Origin: Pelagicoccus enzymogenes
Lineage (GTDB): Bacteria; Verrucomicrobiota; Verrucomicrobiia; Opitutales; Opitutaceae
Length of the DNA stretch: 64,000 nt
Direction: 5' to 3'
Assembly (NCBI RefSeq): GCF_014803405.1
Contig: NZ_JACYFG010000051.1
Span: 62,001-126,000 of the forward strand
Numbering within the stretch: the first letter of the stretch is position 1; every line of letters starts with the position of its first letter. The notes below the pieces were generated by a model. The model saw only the letters and a program-made list of their open reading frames with translations. It had not been told where the DNA came from and did no database searches. Positions 1 to 8,520 of this stretch are shown here, in pieces. Both the position numbers and the translations under genes were made by a program.

Positions 1-223
1 TACCGCGACCGCGTTCCGTATCCATTAGCTGGTCGAGTCCGATCGCGTATCGCTCCGGGACGAGATTCCAGTCTGCGAAGGAACCGTCGATACGTGGGAT
101 TTGGTCTTTCGGAAACTGGAAGACCTCGAATTGTTGATCCGGGCGGCTGGCGGCCTGAGTCGAGTGAGCGCAGCCGCAGCCTAGCAAAACGGCGAGGGCA
201 AGGCGGGTGCTCGAGTCGCTCAT
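1..223 (-). CDS. Exported CBM9-like sugar-binding protein, N-terminal part only (runs off the window)
   Basis: Reading the minus strand from the ATG at 223 gives about 74 residues before the window edge. The N-terminus is a signal peptide (LALAVLLGCGCAHSTQAAS); the cysteines near its end could make it a lipoprotein. It is followed by IPRIDGSFADW, a pattern typical of the start of CBM9-like sugar-binding or DOMON-type beta-sandwich domains, which bind carbohydrate outside the cytoplasm. It begins 5 bases after the stop of the small membrane protein and so is the last visible gene of the sulfatase/transporter operon, fitting a role in glycan capture. The family call rests on a short stretch; the rest of the protein is outside the window. 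Confidence 0.55.
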   Translation of the reverse strand, partial: MSDSSTRLALAVLLGCGCAHSTQAASRPDQQFEVFQFPKDQIPRIDGSFADWNLVPERYAIGLDQLMDTERGRG

Positions 224-228
224 TTGAA

Positions 229-420
229 TCAGTGGCTGGCGTCTGGCAGTTTTTGTTTCAGCCCTTGCACGACCGGAGCGGAGACGAGCCAAAGGAGCAT
301 TCCGATGGTCATACTGGTCTTCACGTTTTCCAGGGACAAGGAGTCTATGGCGAAAAGGATGGAGGGGATTAGGGTTAGGGCTAGGCCCAGGAGGGATACG
401 AGTCGAAAGGCAGTGATCAT
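229..420 (-). CDS. Small two-helix membrane protein
   Basis: A 63-residue protein with two hydrophobic segments (about residues 6-25 and 38-52) separated by a polar linker, and a short charged C-terminus. The start ATG at 420 lies 11 bases after the stop of the upstream permease, and the next gene begins 5 bases after its stop, so it is tightly placed inside an operon. A longer reading frame upstream of this start is merely the shadow of the permease. The size and position suggest an accessory subunit or partner of the adjacent permease, but that is inference; I do not recognise a named family. Confidence 0.6.
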   Translation of the reverse strand: MITAFRLVSLLGLALTLIPSILFAIDSLSLENVKTSMTIGMLLWLVSAPVVQGLKQKLPDASH

Positions 421-431
421 GAGGGCCGAGG

Positions 432-1829
432 TTAGGCGGTTTTGGTTTGTTTTGAGAAGGCCAGGTAAAGCAGCCCGGTGATGAGCCAGCAAGGAAGCAC
501 GAAGTTGACTGCGGTGTAGCCCCGGTAGACGATCAGGTAGAAGGAAGGGGCGACAGGAATGAGCCAGGCGAGCAATACGGCGAGGTTGAACGAGCTTTCG
601 GGTACCAGTGATTGGAAGGTGGTGGCGTCGCGTTTGCGGAAGTACCAGTCGAATAAGATGACGCCGCCCATGGGGGCTAGGATGGTGCCGTAGAGTCCGA
701 CAAATCCGAGCAGTTGCCAGGCGAAAGCTGGAAAAGCGCCCGCTGCAGTAGCGATCAAGCCTGCGGCGAAGGTAGTCCAAAATCTGGATACATTAGGAAA
801 TACGGTTTGGACCATCGCTTGAAAGGCGAGTCCGGCCCGGTAGATGGTTGGATTTGCGGTGGTCCATCCGGCCACGATGACGCAGACGATGCCGGCCAAT
901 CCGGCTACGTTGCTGGCCATGGGGCCGGGGACAGGGTTTGCGTCCTGGTTGAGTTTTATTTGGGCGGCGAGCATGAAGGCGGCAGCGACCCAAGCCATGT
1001 AGTGGCCGACATACATGCCGGCGGTGGTGGCCCAGCCGGACGATGCCTTTCTCGCGAAACGAAAGACGGAAAGGTCAGCCATGCCGACGTGCATTGCCGC
1101 ATTGCAGAACCAAGCGAAGATGAAAACGCTCCAGAATCCCATGGTAGATTGGTTTTCTCCTTCTTGGGCGAATAGGATCGATTCGCTCCAGATAGAATTG
1201 AGCTCCTCCCAGCTTCCCGCTCCGAGCTGTTTGAAGGCTACGATTCCGCACGCTAGAAATACTAGCACCATCCAAGGGGAGGCAATGTTGGCGAACTTTG
1301 CGACAGTGTCGTATCCAAGCGAGGCGACGAGCGCGATGACGAGACCAACGGCGATGACGATGATGACGAACAAGGCGCTGTTGGGAAAGAGGTCGCTGGT
1401 GGTCGGCATCGGCATGTCGAAGGGAATCCCGACGGCAGTTGCCGACACGGTGATCATGGCCCCGGCGAGGAAGCAAAAGAGGAGTCCGTTCGCCAGGTTG
1501 TAGACGAGCACGAGCCATTTCCCGGCGATTTTCTCGAGGTGCTGGTAAAGGGTGAAGCGGGCTTTAATGGCAATGGGAGCGCAGACGTAGCGCCAGCTCA
1601 GCACAGCCATGAGATTGCCGAAAAGGAGGCCGAAAAAAATGTTCTGTAGCGATACGCCTGCGAGCAGGAAGAGCGGTCCGATCATGAATTCGGTTCCCGC
1701 GGCATGCTCTCCAGCATACATGCCCCAGAACTTGCCGGGGCCTTTAAGCGCGCGTTGGGGGACGGGCTCGCGTTCGTATTCGTCGCTTGCGGGTCTATTT
1801 TTTGGGGGTGCGATGGCGGTTGCTTCCAT
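432..1829 (-). CDS. NCS1-type cytosine/purine permease-family transporter
   Basis: A 465-residue polytopic membrane protein with about 12 hydrophobic segments. The N-terminus (FWGMYAGEHAAGTEFMIGPL) and the overall pattern match the NCS1 family (cytosine, purine, uracil, allantoin and thiamine permeases), which bring small substrates in with sodium or protons. In this setting, downstream of a sulfatase and a sugar ABC transporter, a nucleobase is not an obvious substrate; related Verrucomicrobia genes occur in glycan clusters, so the true substrate is open. It follows the MalG-type permease after a 130-base gap that carries a GACTGTCAGG motif, so it may have its own promoter. Confidence 0.8.
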   Translation of the reverse strand: MEATAIAPPKNRPASDEYEREPVPQRALKGPGKFWGMYAGEHAAGTEFMIGPLFLLAGVSLQNIFFGLLFGNLMAVLSWRYVCAPIAIKARFTLYQHLEKIAGKWLVLVYNLANGLLFCFLAGAMITVSATAVGIPFDMPMPTTSDLFPNSALFVIIVIAVGLVIALVASLGYDTVAKFANIASPWMVLVFLACGIVAFKQLGAGSWEELNSIWSESILFAQEGENQSTMGFWSVFIFAWFCNAAMHVGMADLSVFRFARKASSGWATTAGMYVGHYMAWVAAAFMLAAQIKLNQDANPVPGPMASNVAGLAGIVCVIVAGWTTANPTIYRAGLAFQAMVQTVFPNVSRFWTTFAAGLIATAAGAFPAFAWQLLGFVGLYGTILAPMGGVILFDWYFRKRDATTFQSLVPESSFNLAVLLAWLIPVAPSFYLIVYRGYTAVNFVLPCWLITGLLYLAFSKQTKTA

Positions 1830-1929
1830 GAGGGGCTGGATTGATATTTATTGTGTGGCGGTTCGCAGGAGCGAAGGCGATTGGACTAAAGACCAAGGAA
1901 GGGATCTAACGACAAACTCGCCCTAACGA

Positions 1930-1940
1930 GACTGTCAGGT
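1930..1940. promoter_or_regulatory. GACTGTCAGGT motif, copy 1
   Basis: The 11 bases GACTGTCAGGT lie in the gap between the MalG-type permease and the NCS1-type permease. The same 11 bases occur at 7323-7333 and a shorter relative (TGACTGTC) at 10177-10184, in each case upstream of a minus-strand transcription unit. It may be an operator or a promoter element; no experiment is implied by the sequence. Confidence 0.3.
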
Positions 1941-1959
1941 AAATCGAGGAAGGGGAGGC

Positions 1960-2829
1960 TTATCCCTTGATGGAGCCTTTGGTAATCCCGTTTACGTAAT
2001 ACTTCATGCCAAAGGCGAACACGATGATGAGCGGAATTGAGCCGATGATATAGCTAGCGAATTCGGGGCCGTGTTCCTGGGCGTGTTCGGAACTGTATTG
2101 AGTTACACGGAGAGTGAAGGTTTGCAAGTTGGGGGCGTCGATGGTGATGAGTGGCCACATATAGTCGTTGTAGATTCCGACGAAGCTCAGGATGCTCACG
2201 GTTGCAATCACGGGGAGGCAGAGAGGGAGGGCTATGCTGCGGTAAATTTGCAGCTCGCTCGCTCCATCGATCCGAGCGGAGTCGAAAAGGGATTGGGGCA
2301 AGTTCTCGATATAGGTGCGGCAGAGGATTATCCCTAGGACTTGACCTCCTGCTATGTAGTGTACCAGCAGCACCCAGGGTGTATTGAGAAACCCATGACC
2401 ACCTTGCCCAAGCCAATCGTTTCCGCCCACGAATGGGAATTGCTTGTACCACAGGAACATAGGTATCAGCGTTAAGATTCCGGGTACCATCATAAGGGCG
2501 AGTATGAGCAGGTAGATGAGTTCTTTCCCGGGGAACTGAATACGGGCGAAAACGTATCCGCTAAGACTGGACAGGAACGCTAGTAGGATGACGCTAACGC
2601 TAGCGGTAATGGCGCTGTTGAAAATCGAGTGCTGAATAAAACCGAGTGCTTGGGCGAAGAAGTCCCAGCGGATTTCCTCGGGCGGCGCCCAAAAGTCGTG
2701 GATCACCTCGTCCGAGCTTTTGACGGAAAGCAGGATTGTCATCAGGAAGGGCGCTATGGTTATCATGGCCATAGCGGAAAGGACAATGGCCGTTGCAGGT
2801 GAAATCCCCTTTTCCCTTGATGCTTTCAT
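1960..2829 (-). CDS. Sugar ABC transporter permease, MalG type
   Basis: A 289-residue inner-membrane permease starting at the ATG at 2829 (MKASREKG); the in-frame extension further upstream is only the shadow of the preceding gene. Six hydrophobic segments and the cytoplasmic EAA loop (DSARIDGASELQIYRSIALP) are canonical for MalG-type permeases of the CUT1 sugar transporter class; the loop contacts the ATPase. Its start overlaps the stop of the SBP-permease fusion by four bases (ATGA), indicating translational coupling. No ATP-binding subunit is encoded in the window, so a shared ATPase such as an MsmX-type protein elsewhere must energise it (inference). Confidence 0.9.
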   Translation of the reverse strand: MKASREKGISPATAIVLSAMAMITIAPFLMTILLSVKSSDEVIHDFWAPPEEIRWDFFAQALGFIQHSIFNSAITASVSVILLAFLSSLSGYVFARIQFPGKELIYLLILALMMVPGILTLIPMFLWYKQFPFVGGNDWLGQGGHGFLNTPWVLLVHYIAGGQVLGIILCRTYIENLPQSLFDSARIDGASELQIYRSIALPLCLPVIATVSILSFVGIYNDYMWPLITIDAPNLQTFTLRVTQYSSEHAQEHGPEFASYIIGSIPLIIVFAFGMKYYVNGITKGSIKG

Positions 2830-5357
2830 GAGTATCCCTCCGACTTTTTCAGGAATTTCAAGTTCAAGAGGGTGACGCAAAGAATAAAAAGGAACAGGAC
2901 TGTTCCTATGGCTGCACCGTATCCGAAGTTTCCGTACAGGAAGGCCTCTTTGTACATTGAGTAGGCAGGGACGTGAGTGGAGAGCCCGGGGCCGCCTCCT
3001 GTCATCAACAAGATTGCTTGGATTTCTTGGATGGAGCCGATCACGGCTAGGATAATTAAGAGTCGTGTTTCGCTTCTGACCAGGGGAATGTCTATATTTC
3101 GGATTCGGGCGAGGGTGCTGTCCGATTCCAAGGCATAGGCATCCTTTATGTCGTCTGAAATATTCATCAAGGAGGCTAGGTAGATGAGTAGTCCGATCGC
3201 TCCGACCCATGGGAATCCCATGAAGATGATTGAGGCGAGCGCGAGCGAGTGTTCTCCTAGCCAGCTGCTGGCAAAAGTTTCTGCTCCGATGGCGACGAGC
3301 GTTTGGTTAATCAAGCCGCTGGTAGGATTGTAGAGGTTTTTCCAGATGAGCACGATGACGATGGCGGGAACGAGCGTGGGAAAGAGCAAGATCCCGCGGA
3401 AAATACGCTGAACCCTCGTGTTGGAAACGCATAGTAGCAGCTGGGCAGCAAAAAAGGGGAACACGGTTGCTTTGATCACGCTCGCGATCAGGAGTATTAG
3501 CATGTTCAGCAAGCCAAAAAGGAATTGGTCGTCCTGTAGCACTCGTGAAAAGTTTTTTAGTCCTATGAAGTTGGGATATCGCCAGCTGGACCAATCTGTA
3601 AGTGAAAAGTAGATACTGGAGATCGCCGGCCAGTAGTTGAATACGAGAAGGAGCAGGATTGTTGGGGTGAGGAGCATAAAGCCGATTGTGGCCTTGGGGC
3701 GATGTTCGGATTTTGCCTTAAGTATGTTGGCAAGCGCGAATACGCAGTAGGCGGATAGGAGTATCGCAATCGCTAGCAGTCCATTGTCGAAGGGGTTCCA
3801 TGCGTCGGTTTTCCGTTCCCTGACGGGTAAGAAGTCGCGAGTGGTGGGGTCGAGGTCGTATTGATAGTTCGCCCGCAGACGCAGTACTGCTTCTTTCATG
3901 GAACGATCGTAAGCTTCGAGGAAACGATCAAGGTCGGTGCGTCCTCCCAAGTAGTCCTGGAGGTGAACGACGAAGTCGCCCACGCTTTTTTGTTCGTCGA
4001 AGAGTCCGCGAAACTCCAGTTTTACAACGCCGTTTCCGCCGAAGGCTTGGTACTGTTCTTCGAGGCCAGGGAGCATCGTTACTCCTTTGATCGTGAGAGG
4101 TCCGCTTAGATTGTATCCGTTTTCTAAAGTCAGATCGTGAAGGAGTTGCCCGGACTCGGGAGTCGCGATGAACATTAGAAAGTCCATTACCCGTCTTTCG
4201 TGTTCAGGGTCTGGCTTCTTCGTTACCGAGAGTAGGGTGCCGCCATTGAAGAACCCGCGAATGGGCCCGCTTACCAGAGGGTCGTCTTGAATGGGGGGTA
4301 GCCACATGACTCCGGTTTTGAACCGGCGGTCCGGGGCCGAGTTTTTTTGGTACTGGTCGTGGGTGAAAATGAATTGGCTACCCGCTAGCATCATTGCTGC
4401 TTCCTGTCTCATGAAGGCGTTCTGAGCGGATGCGATGTCAGATCCGATGTACCCTTTCTGAAAGAATTGGGAGAGCTCTTGCAGTCTCAGGTAAATGCGG
4501 CGGAATGCTTCTGATCTAAAATCGATTTTACCGCTTTCTATCCCGTTGATCACTCTCTCGGCGTTGAGGGGAATTTGTCGGTCGAAGAAGGGATTGGCGG
4601 GGTCATAGGTAAAATCTGAATGAGCGATGGGATCGAAGTCCCAGTCCCCAGGCTGCGCTGCGAGTAGTGGAATCTTGTCCCGGAGGTAGGCGTCGTTCAA
4701 GGCCCTCACCAGCCATCCGATGTTTCCTGCCCAGATGGAGCTGAAATCGCCCGGCATCGAAAAGGGAGTGTATCCTGCTGCCTTGATGGCGCGGCAGGTA
4801 TCCAGCAGTTCATTCCAGCTTTGCGGTTCGCGTAACTCCAGCTCTTCGAATATGTCCTTGTTGTAGTAGATCCCTACGGAGATGAGGTCCAAAGGGAGCA
4901 TGTAGAGCTCGCCGCCGTAGTTATCGAATTCATACACGTTCAGCTCGCGAAAGGAATCGATGAACTTTTTCCCGGTGTAGGGATTGGTTTGCTCGAGGTA
5001 GGGAGTGAGGGCTACCCATTTTCCGAGGGCGTCGTAGCCCTTGGTCATGTTCCCATTGTAGATGTCCGGCATCAGCTCGAGGCCGGCGGCCTCGCGCGTG
5101 CGGACGTACGTTGCGAGCTGGTTGCCGGTGGTGAAGGTTAGTTCGATCTCAACGTTCGGATGGAGCGCCTCGTATCGTCGGGCTATCTCCTCGAACGCGG
5201 CTTTGTAGTTTGTACGGTCCGTGGCGAAGCGGATGGTCTCTTTTTTAGCGGGCAGAAGTGAGGCGCTTCGCCCTGCTAGCGTAGCGGGCAGCCAGCAGGC
5301 AAGCATCGTGAAGACGAGAACTACTCTTGATAGGGATAGCTGGAGTATGGAAACCAT
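2826..5357 (-). CDS. Fusion of a CUT1 sugar-binding protein with a MalF-type permease
   Basis: An 843-residue protein in one reading frame. Residues about 1-30 are a signal peptide; about 35-505 are a periplasmic sugar-binding domain (TIRFATDRTNYKAAFEEIAR start, aromatic-rich body); from about 535 there is a membrane helix, then the MalF-type permease with six more helices. The EAA loop is degenerate (KDAYALESDSTLARIRNIDI) compared with the MalG partner. Separate genes are the rule for CUT1 systems, so the fusion would tether the receptor to its own translocator. I chose the ATG at 5357 because it gives a clean signal peptide; an in-frame TTG lies at 5375. The sulfatase gene ends 86 bases upstream. 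Substrate unknown, probably a desulfated oligosaccharide. Confidence 0.85.
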   Translation of the reverse strand: MVSILQLSLSRVVLVFTMLACWLPATLAGRSASLLPAKKETIRFATDRTNYKAAFEEIARRYEALHPNVEIELTFTTGNQLATYVRTREAAGLELMPDIYNGNMTKGYDALGKWVALTPYLEQTNPYTGKKFIDSFRELNVYEFDNYGGELYMLPLDLISVGIYYNKDIFEELELREPQSWNELLDTCRAIKAAGYTPFSMPGDFSSIWAGNIGWLVRALNDAYLRDKIPLLAAQPGDWDFDPIAHSDFTYDPANPFFDRQIPLNAERVINGIESGKIDFRSEAFRRIYLRLQELSQFFQKGYIGSDIASAQNAFMRQEAAMMLAGSQFIFTHDQYQKNSAPDRRFKTGVMWLPPIQDDPLVSGPIRGFFNGGTLLSVTKKPDPEHERRVMDFLMFIATPESGQLLHDLTLENGYNLSGPLTIKGVTMLPGLEEQYQAFGGNGVVKLEFRGLFDEQKSVGDFVVHLQDYLGGRTDLDRFLEAYDRSMKEAVLRLRANYQYDLDPTTRDFLPVRERKTDAWNPFDNGLLAIAILLSAYCVFALANILKAKSEHRPKATIGFMLLTPTILLLLVFNYWPAISSIYFSLTDWSSWRYPNFIGLKNFSRVLQDDQFLFGLLNMLILLIASVIKATVFPFFAAQLLLCVSNTRVQRIFRGILLFPTLVPAIVIVLIWKNLYNPTSGLINQTLVAIGAETFASSWLGEHSLALASIIFMGFPWVGAIGLLIYLASLMNISDDIKDAYALESDSTLARIRNIDIPLVRSETRLLIILAVIGSIQEIQAILLMTGGGPGLSTHVPAYSMYKEAFLYGNFGYGAAIGTVLFLFILCVTLLNLKFLKKSEGYS

Positions 5358-5443
5358 CGGGGTGCATTTTCTCAAGAACAGGGCCGAAGGTGGGGAGCCT
5401 CGATTGTATTTTCGAGGACAGTTTTGTCTTTATGCGTCCGCTA

Positions 5444-7225
5444 TCAACTGGAAGGGAATTCGTATTTGGTCAGCAGTTCTTGTTTTGGGGTCCACAGCTC
5501 GATGGACTCGAATCGTACGCGGCCATTGCCCGGGGAGAGGTGCAGCGAGAGCTTCGAGAGAGCGGTCTCCACCGGAAGGTCTATCTCGCAATGCTGCCTG
5601 AGGCAGGGCGAGCTCAGTTCGATGGGCTGGAGCCTGACGCGCTCTTGCCCGTCGGTGAAGGAGACGGCGATGGAGATTTCTTCCGTAGTCTCGCAGGAGA
5701 AGCGCAGTATTCCCGGCTCGAAGAGGGAAGGGGTCACTCTGGTAGTGACGCTAGGATCCTCTCCGTTGTAGTCGACTTGCATACCGCCCTTTTGGGACTG
5801 GACTTTGGCGCTTTCACTGCCGATCCAAACTCCGGCGACGTTGCCTTTGTAGTCAGCGTTGGGGTGGGGCAGCAAGCATTGGCTGGCTTGTAGGTTTTGT
5901 TCGATTAAAGCGTCCAGCTCTTCCACGATGTCGTTACGTTGGCCGGACAAATCGTTTTGCTCCCCGATGTCCTCCGCGAGATTGTAGAGCTCGTAGCGAT
6001 GCTTTTGGTCGCTTGTGTCGTGGTAGAATCGATACAGTTTCCAAGAACCTTTCCGGACGGAAGTGTTGGGGAGGTTCATAGTCGCGGGCACGAAGTGGGG
6101 GAAATGGGAGAAGAGCGGCCCTCGGTCGTGGGGTTGCGACCGCAAGGCGGGAACGAAGCTAACTCCGTCCAAGTGAGCTTCGGGCGCTGGCGCTTGCCCG
6201 AGCATTTCGAGAAATGTGGGATAGAAGTCGGTGGTAGAAACGACGGAATCGTTGACTGTAGGCCTTTCTGCTACGCCAGGCCAATGCACGATTAGCGGGA
6301 TACGCACCCCGCCTTCGTAGTTGTTGCCTTTGCCCGAGCGCAGCGGGAAATTGCTGGTGGGGTAGGTGCCTTCGACCACGTCGTACATATTGCCTCCGTT
6401 GTCCGAGGTGAAGACGACTATGGTGTCCTCTTGCAGTCCGAGCCGTTCCAGGGCGTCCAGCACTTTGCCTACGTTTTGGTCGAGAATGTCGACCATTGCT
6501 CCCATGTTGGGGTTTCGTTGGCGTTCTGCGTCGTCCACTCTTTTCTCGTATTTGGCTTTGAGATCCGGCTTGGATTGAAAGGGGGCGTGAACGTCGTAGA
6601 GCCAGAGGCAGAGGAAGAACGGGTCGGAGCGCTTGTCCTCGATAAATTTGACTGCTTGGTCTCCGAGCACGTCGGTGATATGGGTCCCTTCTTCGACCTC
6701 GGGCAGGGTGTCGCAATCCCAGGGGGCGAAAAAGTTGCCTGGGGTAGGTGGCCCGGAATGGTGGCGCCCGCCGACTACGGTATCGAAGCCGAAATTTTCC
6801 GGAATATGGGGAGCGTGCCCAAGGTGCCACTTGCCCATAAGGGCATTGTGGTAGCCGGCCTTTTTGAGGTCTGCTCCGATGGTGCGGTAGTCGAGGCTGA
6901 GACGGTTGATGGGGGTGGGAGCGGCAGCGCGCTGGTCGGCCGGGGCGGTCTTGTGCTCTCGTCCTTCCAGAATCTCTGGAATCTCGTGCCCAGTGGGCAT
7001 CGTGAAGTGCAGGCGTCCTGGATTGCGACCCGTAAGAATGCTGGCTCGGGTCGGAGAGCAGAGCGGACTGGCCGAGTAGGCGTCGGTGAACTTCATGCCC
7101 TTGGCGGCGATACGGTTGATGTTGGGCGTCTGGTAGAAAGTGCTGCCGTAAGGTTCGGTGTCCATCCAGCCGAGGTCGTCCGCGAGGATGAAGACCAGGT
7201 TTTTGGGGGTAGGGGCTTGCTTCAT
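5444..7225 (-). CDS. Formylglycine-dependent sulfatase (arylsulfatase A-like)
   Basis: A 593-residue sulfatase. The metal-binding start NLVFILADDLGW and the maturation motif C56-S-P-T-R are intact; C56 would be converted to formylglycine. GKWHLG and the later TSDNGGN segment supply further active-site residues. No signal peptide is visible, unlike the four sulfatases of the large operon, so it may act in the cytoplasm on imported oligosaccharides. About 110 residues at the C-terminus form a beta-rich extension (from about residue 480). It is closely similar to the exported sulfatase at 22142-23962. First gene of the transporter operon, divergent from the LacI-type regulator. Confidence 0.9.
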   Translation of the reverse strand: MKQAPTPKNLVFILADDLGWMDTEPYGSTFYQTPNINRIAAKGMKFTDAYSASPLCSPTRASILTGRNPGRLHFTMPTGHEIPEILEGREHKTAPADQRAAAPTPINRLSLDYRTIGADLKKAGYHNALMGKWHLGHAPHIPENFGFDTVVGGRHHSGPPTPGNFFAPWDCDTLPEVEEGTHITDVLGDQAVKFIEDKRSDPFFLCLWLYDVHAPFQSKPDLKAKYEKRVDDAERQRNPNMGAMVDILDQNVGKVLDALERLGLQEDTIVVFTSDNGGNMYDVVEGTYPTSNFPLRSGKGNNYEGGVRIPLIVHWPGVAERPTVNDSVVSTTDFYPTFLEMLGQAPAPEAHLDGVSFVPALRSQPHDRGPLFSHFPHFVPATMNLPNTSVRKGSWKLYRFYHDTSDQKHRYELYNLAEDIGEQNDLSGQRNDIVEELDALIEQNLQASQCLLPHPNADYKGNVAGVWIGSESAKVQSQKGGMQVDYNGEDPSVTTRVTPSLFEPGILRFSCETTEEISIAVSFTDGQERVRLQPIELSSPCLRQHCEIDLPVETALSKLSLHLSPGNGRVRFESIELWTPKQELLTKYEFPSS

Positions 7226-7235
7226 AGAGTACGAA

Positions 7236-7247
7236 TGCCTCGAGGCA
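7236..7247. promoter_or_regulatory. Perfect 12-bp palindrome, candidate operator
   Basis: TGCCTCGAGGCA lies 10 bases upstream of the sulfatase start and in the divergent gap shared with the LacI-type gene. A CG-centred palindrome is the usual form of LacI-family operators, so it is a reasonable operator candidate, but the site is also near the ribosome-binding position. Confidence 0.35.
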
Positions 7248-7304
7248 CCGCAGAATTATTAATCGTAAGGTTGGCTCAATATTAGGCTCAGCTTCATGTC
7301 GGCG

Positions 7305-7336
7305 GCGACCTAAGGAGAGCTTGACTGTCAGGTCGC
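7305..7336. promoter_or_regulatory. Inverted repeat with GACTGTCAGGT motif, copy 2
   Basis: GCGACCT at 7305-7311 is repeated inverted as AGGTCGC at 7330-7336, and the right half overlaps the GACTGTCAGGT motif (7323-7333) also found at 1930-1940. It sits midway between the sulfatase and the LacI-type gene, where a bidirectional regulatory site is expected. Confidence 0.35.
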
Positions 7337-7401
7337 CTTGGGCTGGAGCTGGATCGCTACAATTTTCTAGGCTTTTCTAGGCTTTTTGATACCCCCGAAC
7401 G

Positions 7402-8442
7402 ATGCCCTCCAAAGTTACGATCAGAGATATTGCTAAAGTTTGCGGCGTGTCGCGAACAACGGTCTCCGCCGCTCTACGCAACGCCGCAGGCGTTTCGAAA
7501 GCTCAACGCGATAAGATCCAAGCGGCAGCCAAGGAGATGGGGTATGTGAGGGACATGAAGGTGGCCCAGGTCATGTCACACATCGCCAAGTCGGGAACGG
7601 ATGGACATCTCAGGCGCATCGCCATGGTCAGCGCGCCGGAGGTCAACGGACCTCCGCCGTGGAAGGCGAACGGGCTCATGAATCGCTTCTACAATGGAGT
7701 GAAGTCCCAAGCCGAGAGCTTGGGTTGCGGCTTCGAAGCGTTTTGGATGGCGGAGCCGGGCATGTCGAGCCGGCGTCTAGCGGAAATCATCTACTCGAGA
7801 GGCATCGATGGTATCGTGCTGATGCTCGATTATGGCAAGGATCCTACGCGTATCGACTTCGACTTCAGTCAGTTCGCGGTATCGGTCATCGGCAAGTCGC
7901 TGGAGTGGCCGCATCTGTATTCGGCTGAGGGCGACTTGCACCAGGGAATGTTGATGGCTATGGATCAAGCTAGGAATTATGGATACAAACGCCCCGGGTT
8001 GATGCTGCGTGAATCCTCCTCAAAGCGCGCAGAGCACAGTTGGGAGGCGGCCTACTACCTTGCCCAAAGCCGCTTGGATCTCGCGGAGCGGATTCCAGTT
8101 TGCAAGTTTGGTTTCGAGGACACGGACGCAATTCGTGTCTGGTTCGATGAATACAAGCCAGATGTTATCATCGGCCATGAACCGCCTGGGTTGAAGTTGT
8201 TGAACAAATACAATATCAGTGTTCCGGATGACGTCGCATTCATCGCTTTGGAAATGCACGATCCAAACTCGGAGGTGGCAGGTGTGGATATCAAGCCGGA
8301 GGGGATCGCGGCGGCCGCTGTTGACCTGCTCTCGGAGCAATTCCGGAAAAACCAGCAAGGACTGCCGGATAACCCGGAAACAGTCATCGTCAAATGCGAA
8401 TGGCATGACGGCAAGACCCTGCCGTTTATCGGTAGGGATTGA
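7402..8442 (+). CDS. LacI-family transcriptional regulator
   Basis: A 346-residue regulator. Residues about 5-50 form the LacI-type helix-turn-helix (TIRDIAKVCGVSRTTVSAAL) followed by the hinge; residues about 70-340 are a periplasmic-binding-protein-like effector domain. Such proteins usually repress nearby sugar genes until an inducer sugar binds. It is divergent from the sulfatase/ABC transporter operon with a 176-base shared gap containing a palindrome and inverted repeats, so local and autoregulation is likely. It ends 78 bases before the convergent 8521-9510 gene. The inducer is unknown, presumably an oligosaccharide of the target glycan. Confidence 0.93.
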   Translation: MPSKVTIRDIAKVCGVSRTTVSAALRNAAGVSKAQRDKIQAAAKEMGYVRDMKVAQVMSHIAKSGTDGHLRRIAMVSAPEVNGPPPWKANGLMNRFYNGVKSQAESLGCGFEAFWMAEPGMSSRRLAEIIYSRGIDGIVLMLDYGKDPTRIDFDFSQFAVSVIGKSLEWPHLYSAEGDLHQGMLMAMDQARNYGYKRPGLMLRESSSKRAEHSWEAAYYLAQSRLDLAERIPVCKFGFEDTDAIRVWFDEYKPDVIIGHEPPGLKLLNKYNISVPDDVAFIALEMHDPNSEVAGVDIKPEGIAAAAVDLLSEQFRKNQQGLPDNPETVIVKCEWHDGKTLPFIGRD

Positions 8443-8520
8443 GAGTCACTGCCGGGGTGAGTCGCTAAGGCAGAGCTCTTGGTATTTCTTGAATGAGCGC
8501 TGGAGATGATCCGCGAATCT

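Noticed and set aside
229-780. Long minus-strand frame covering the small membrane protein
   Set aside because: Its first 120 codons are Arg/His-rich shadow of the permease; only the last 63 codons from the ATG at 420 look real.
1960-3210. 416-codon frame for the MalG permease
   Set aside because: The first 127 codons overlap the fused permease gene and look like shadow sequence; the ATG at 2829 is the natural start.
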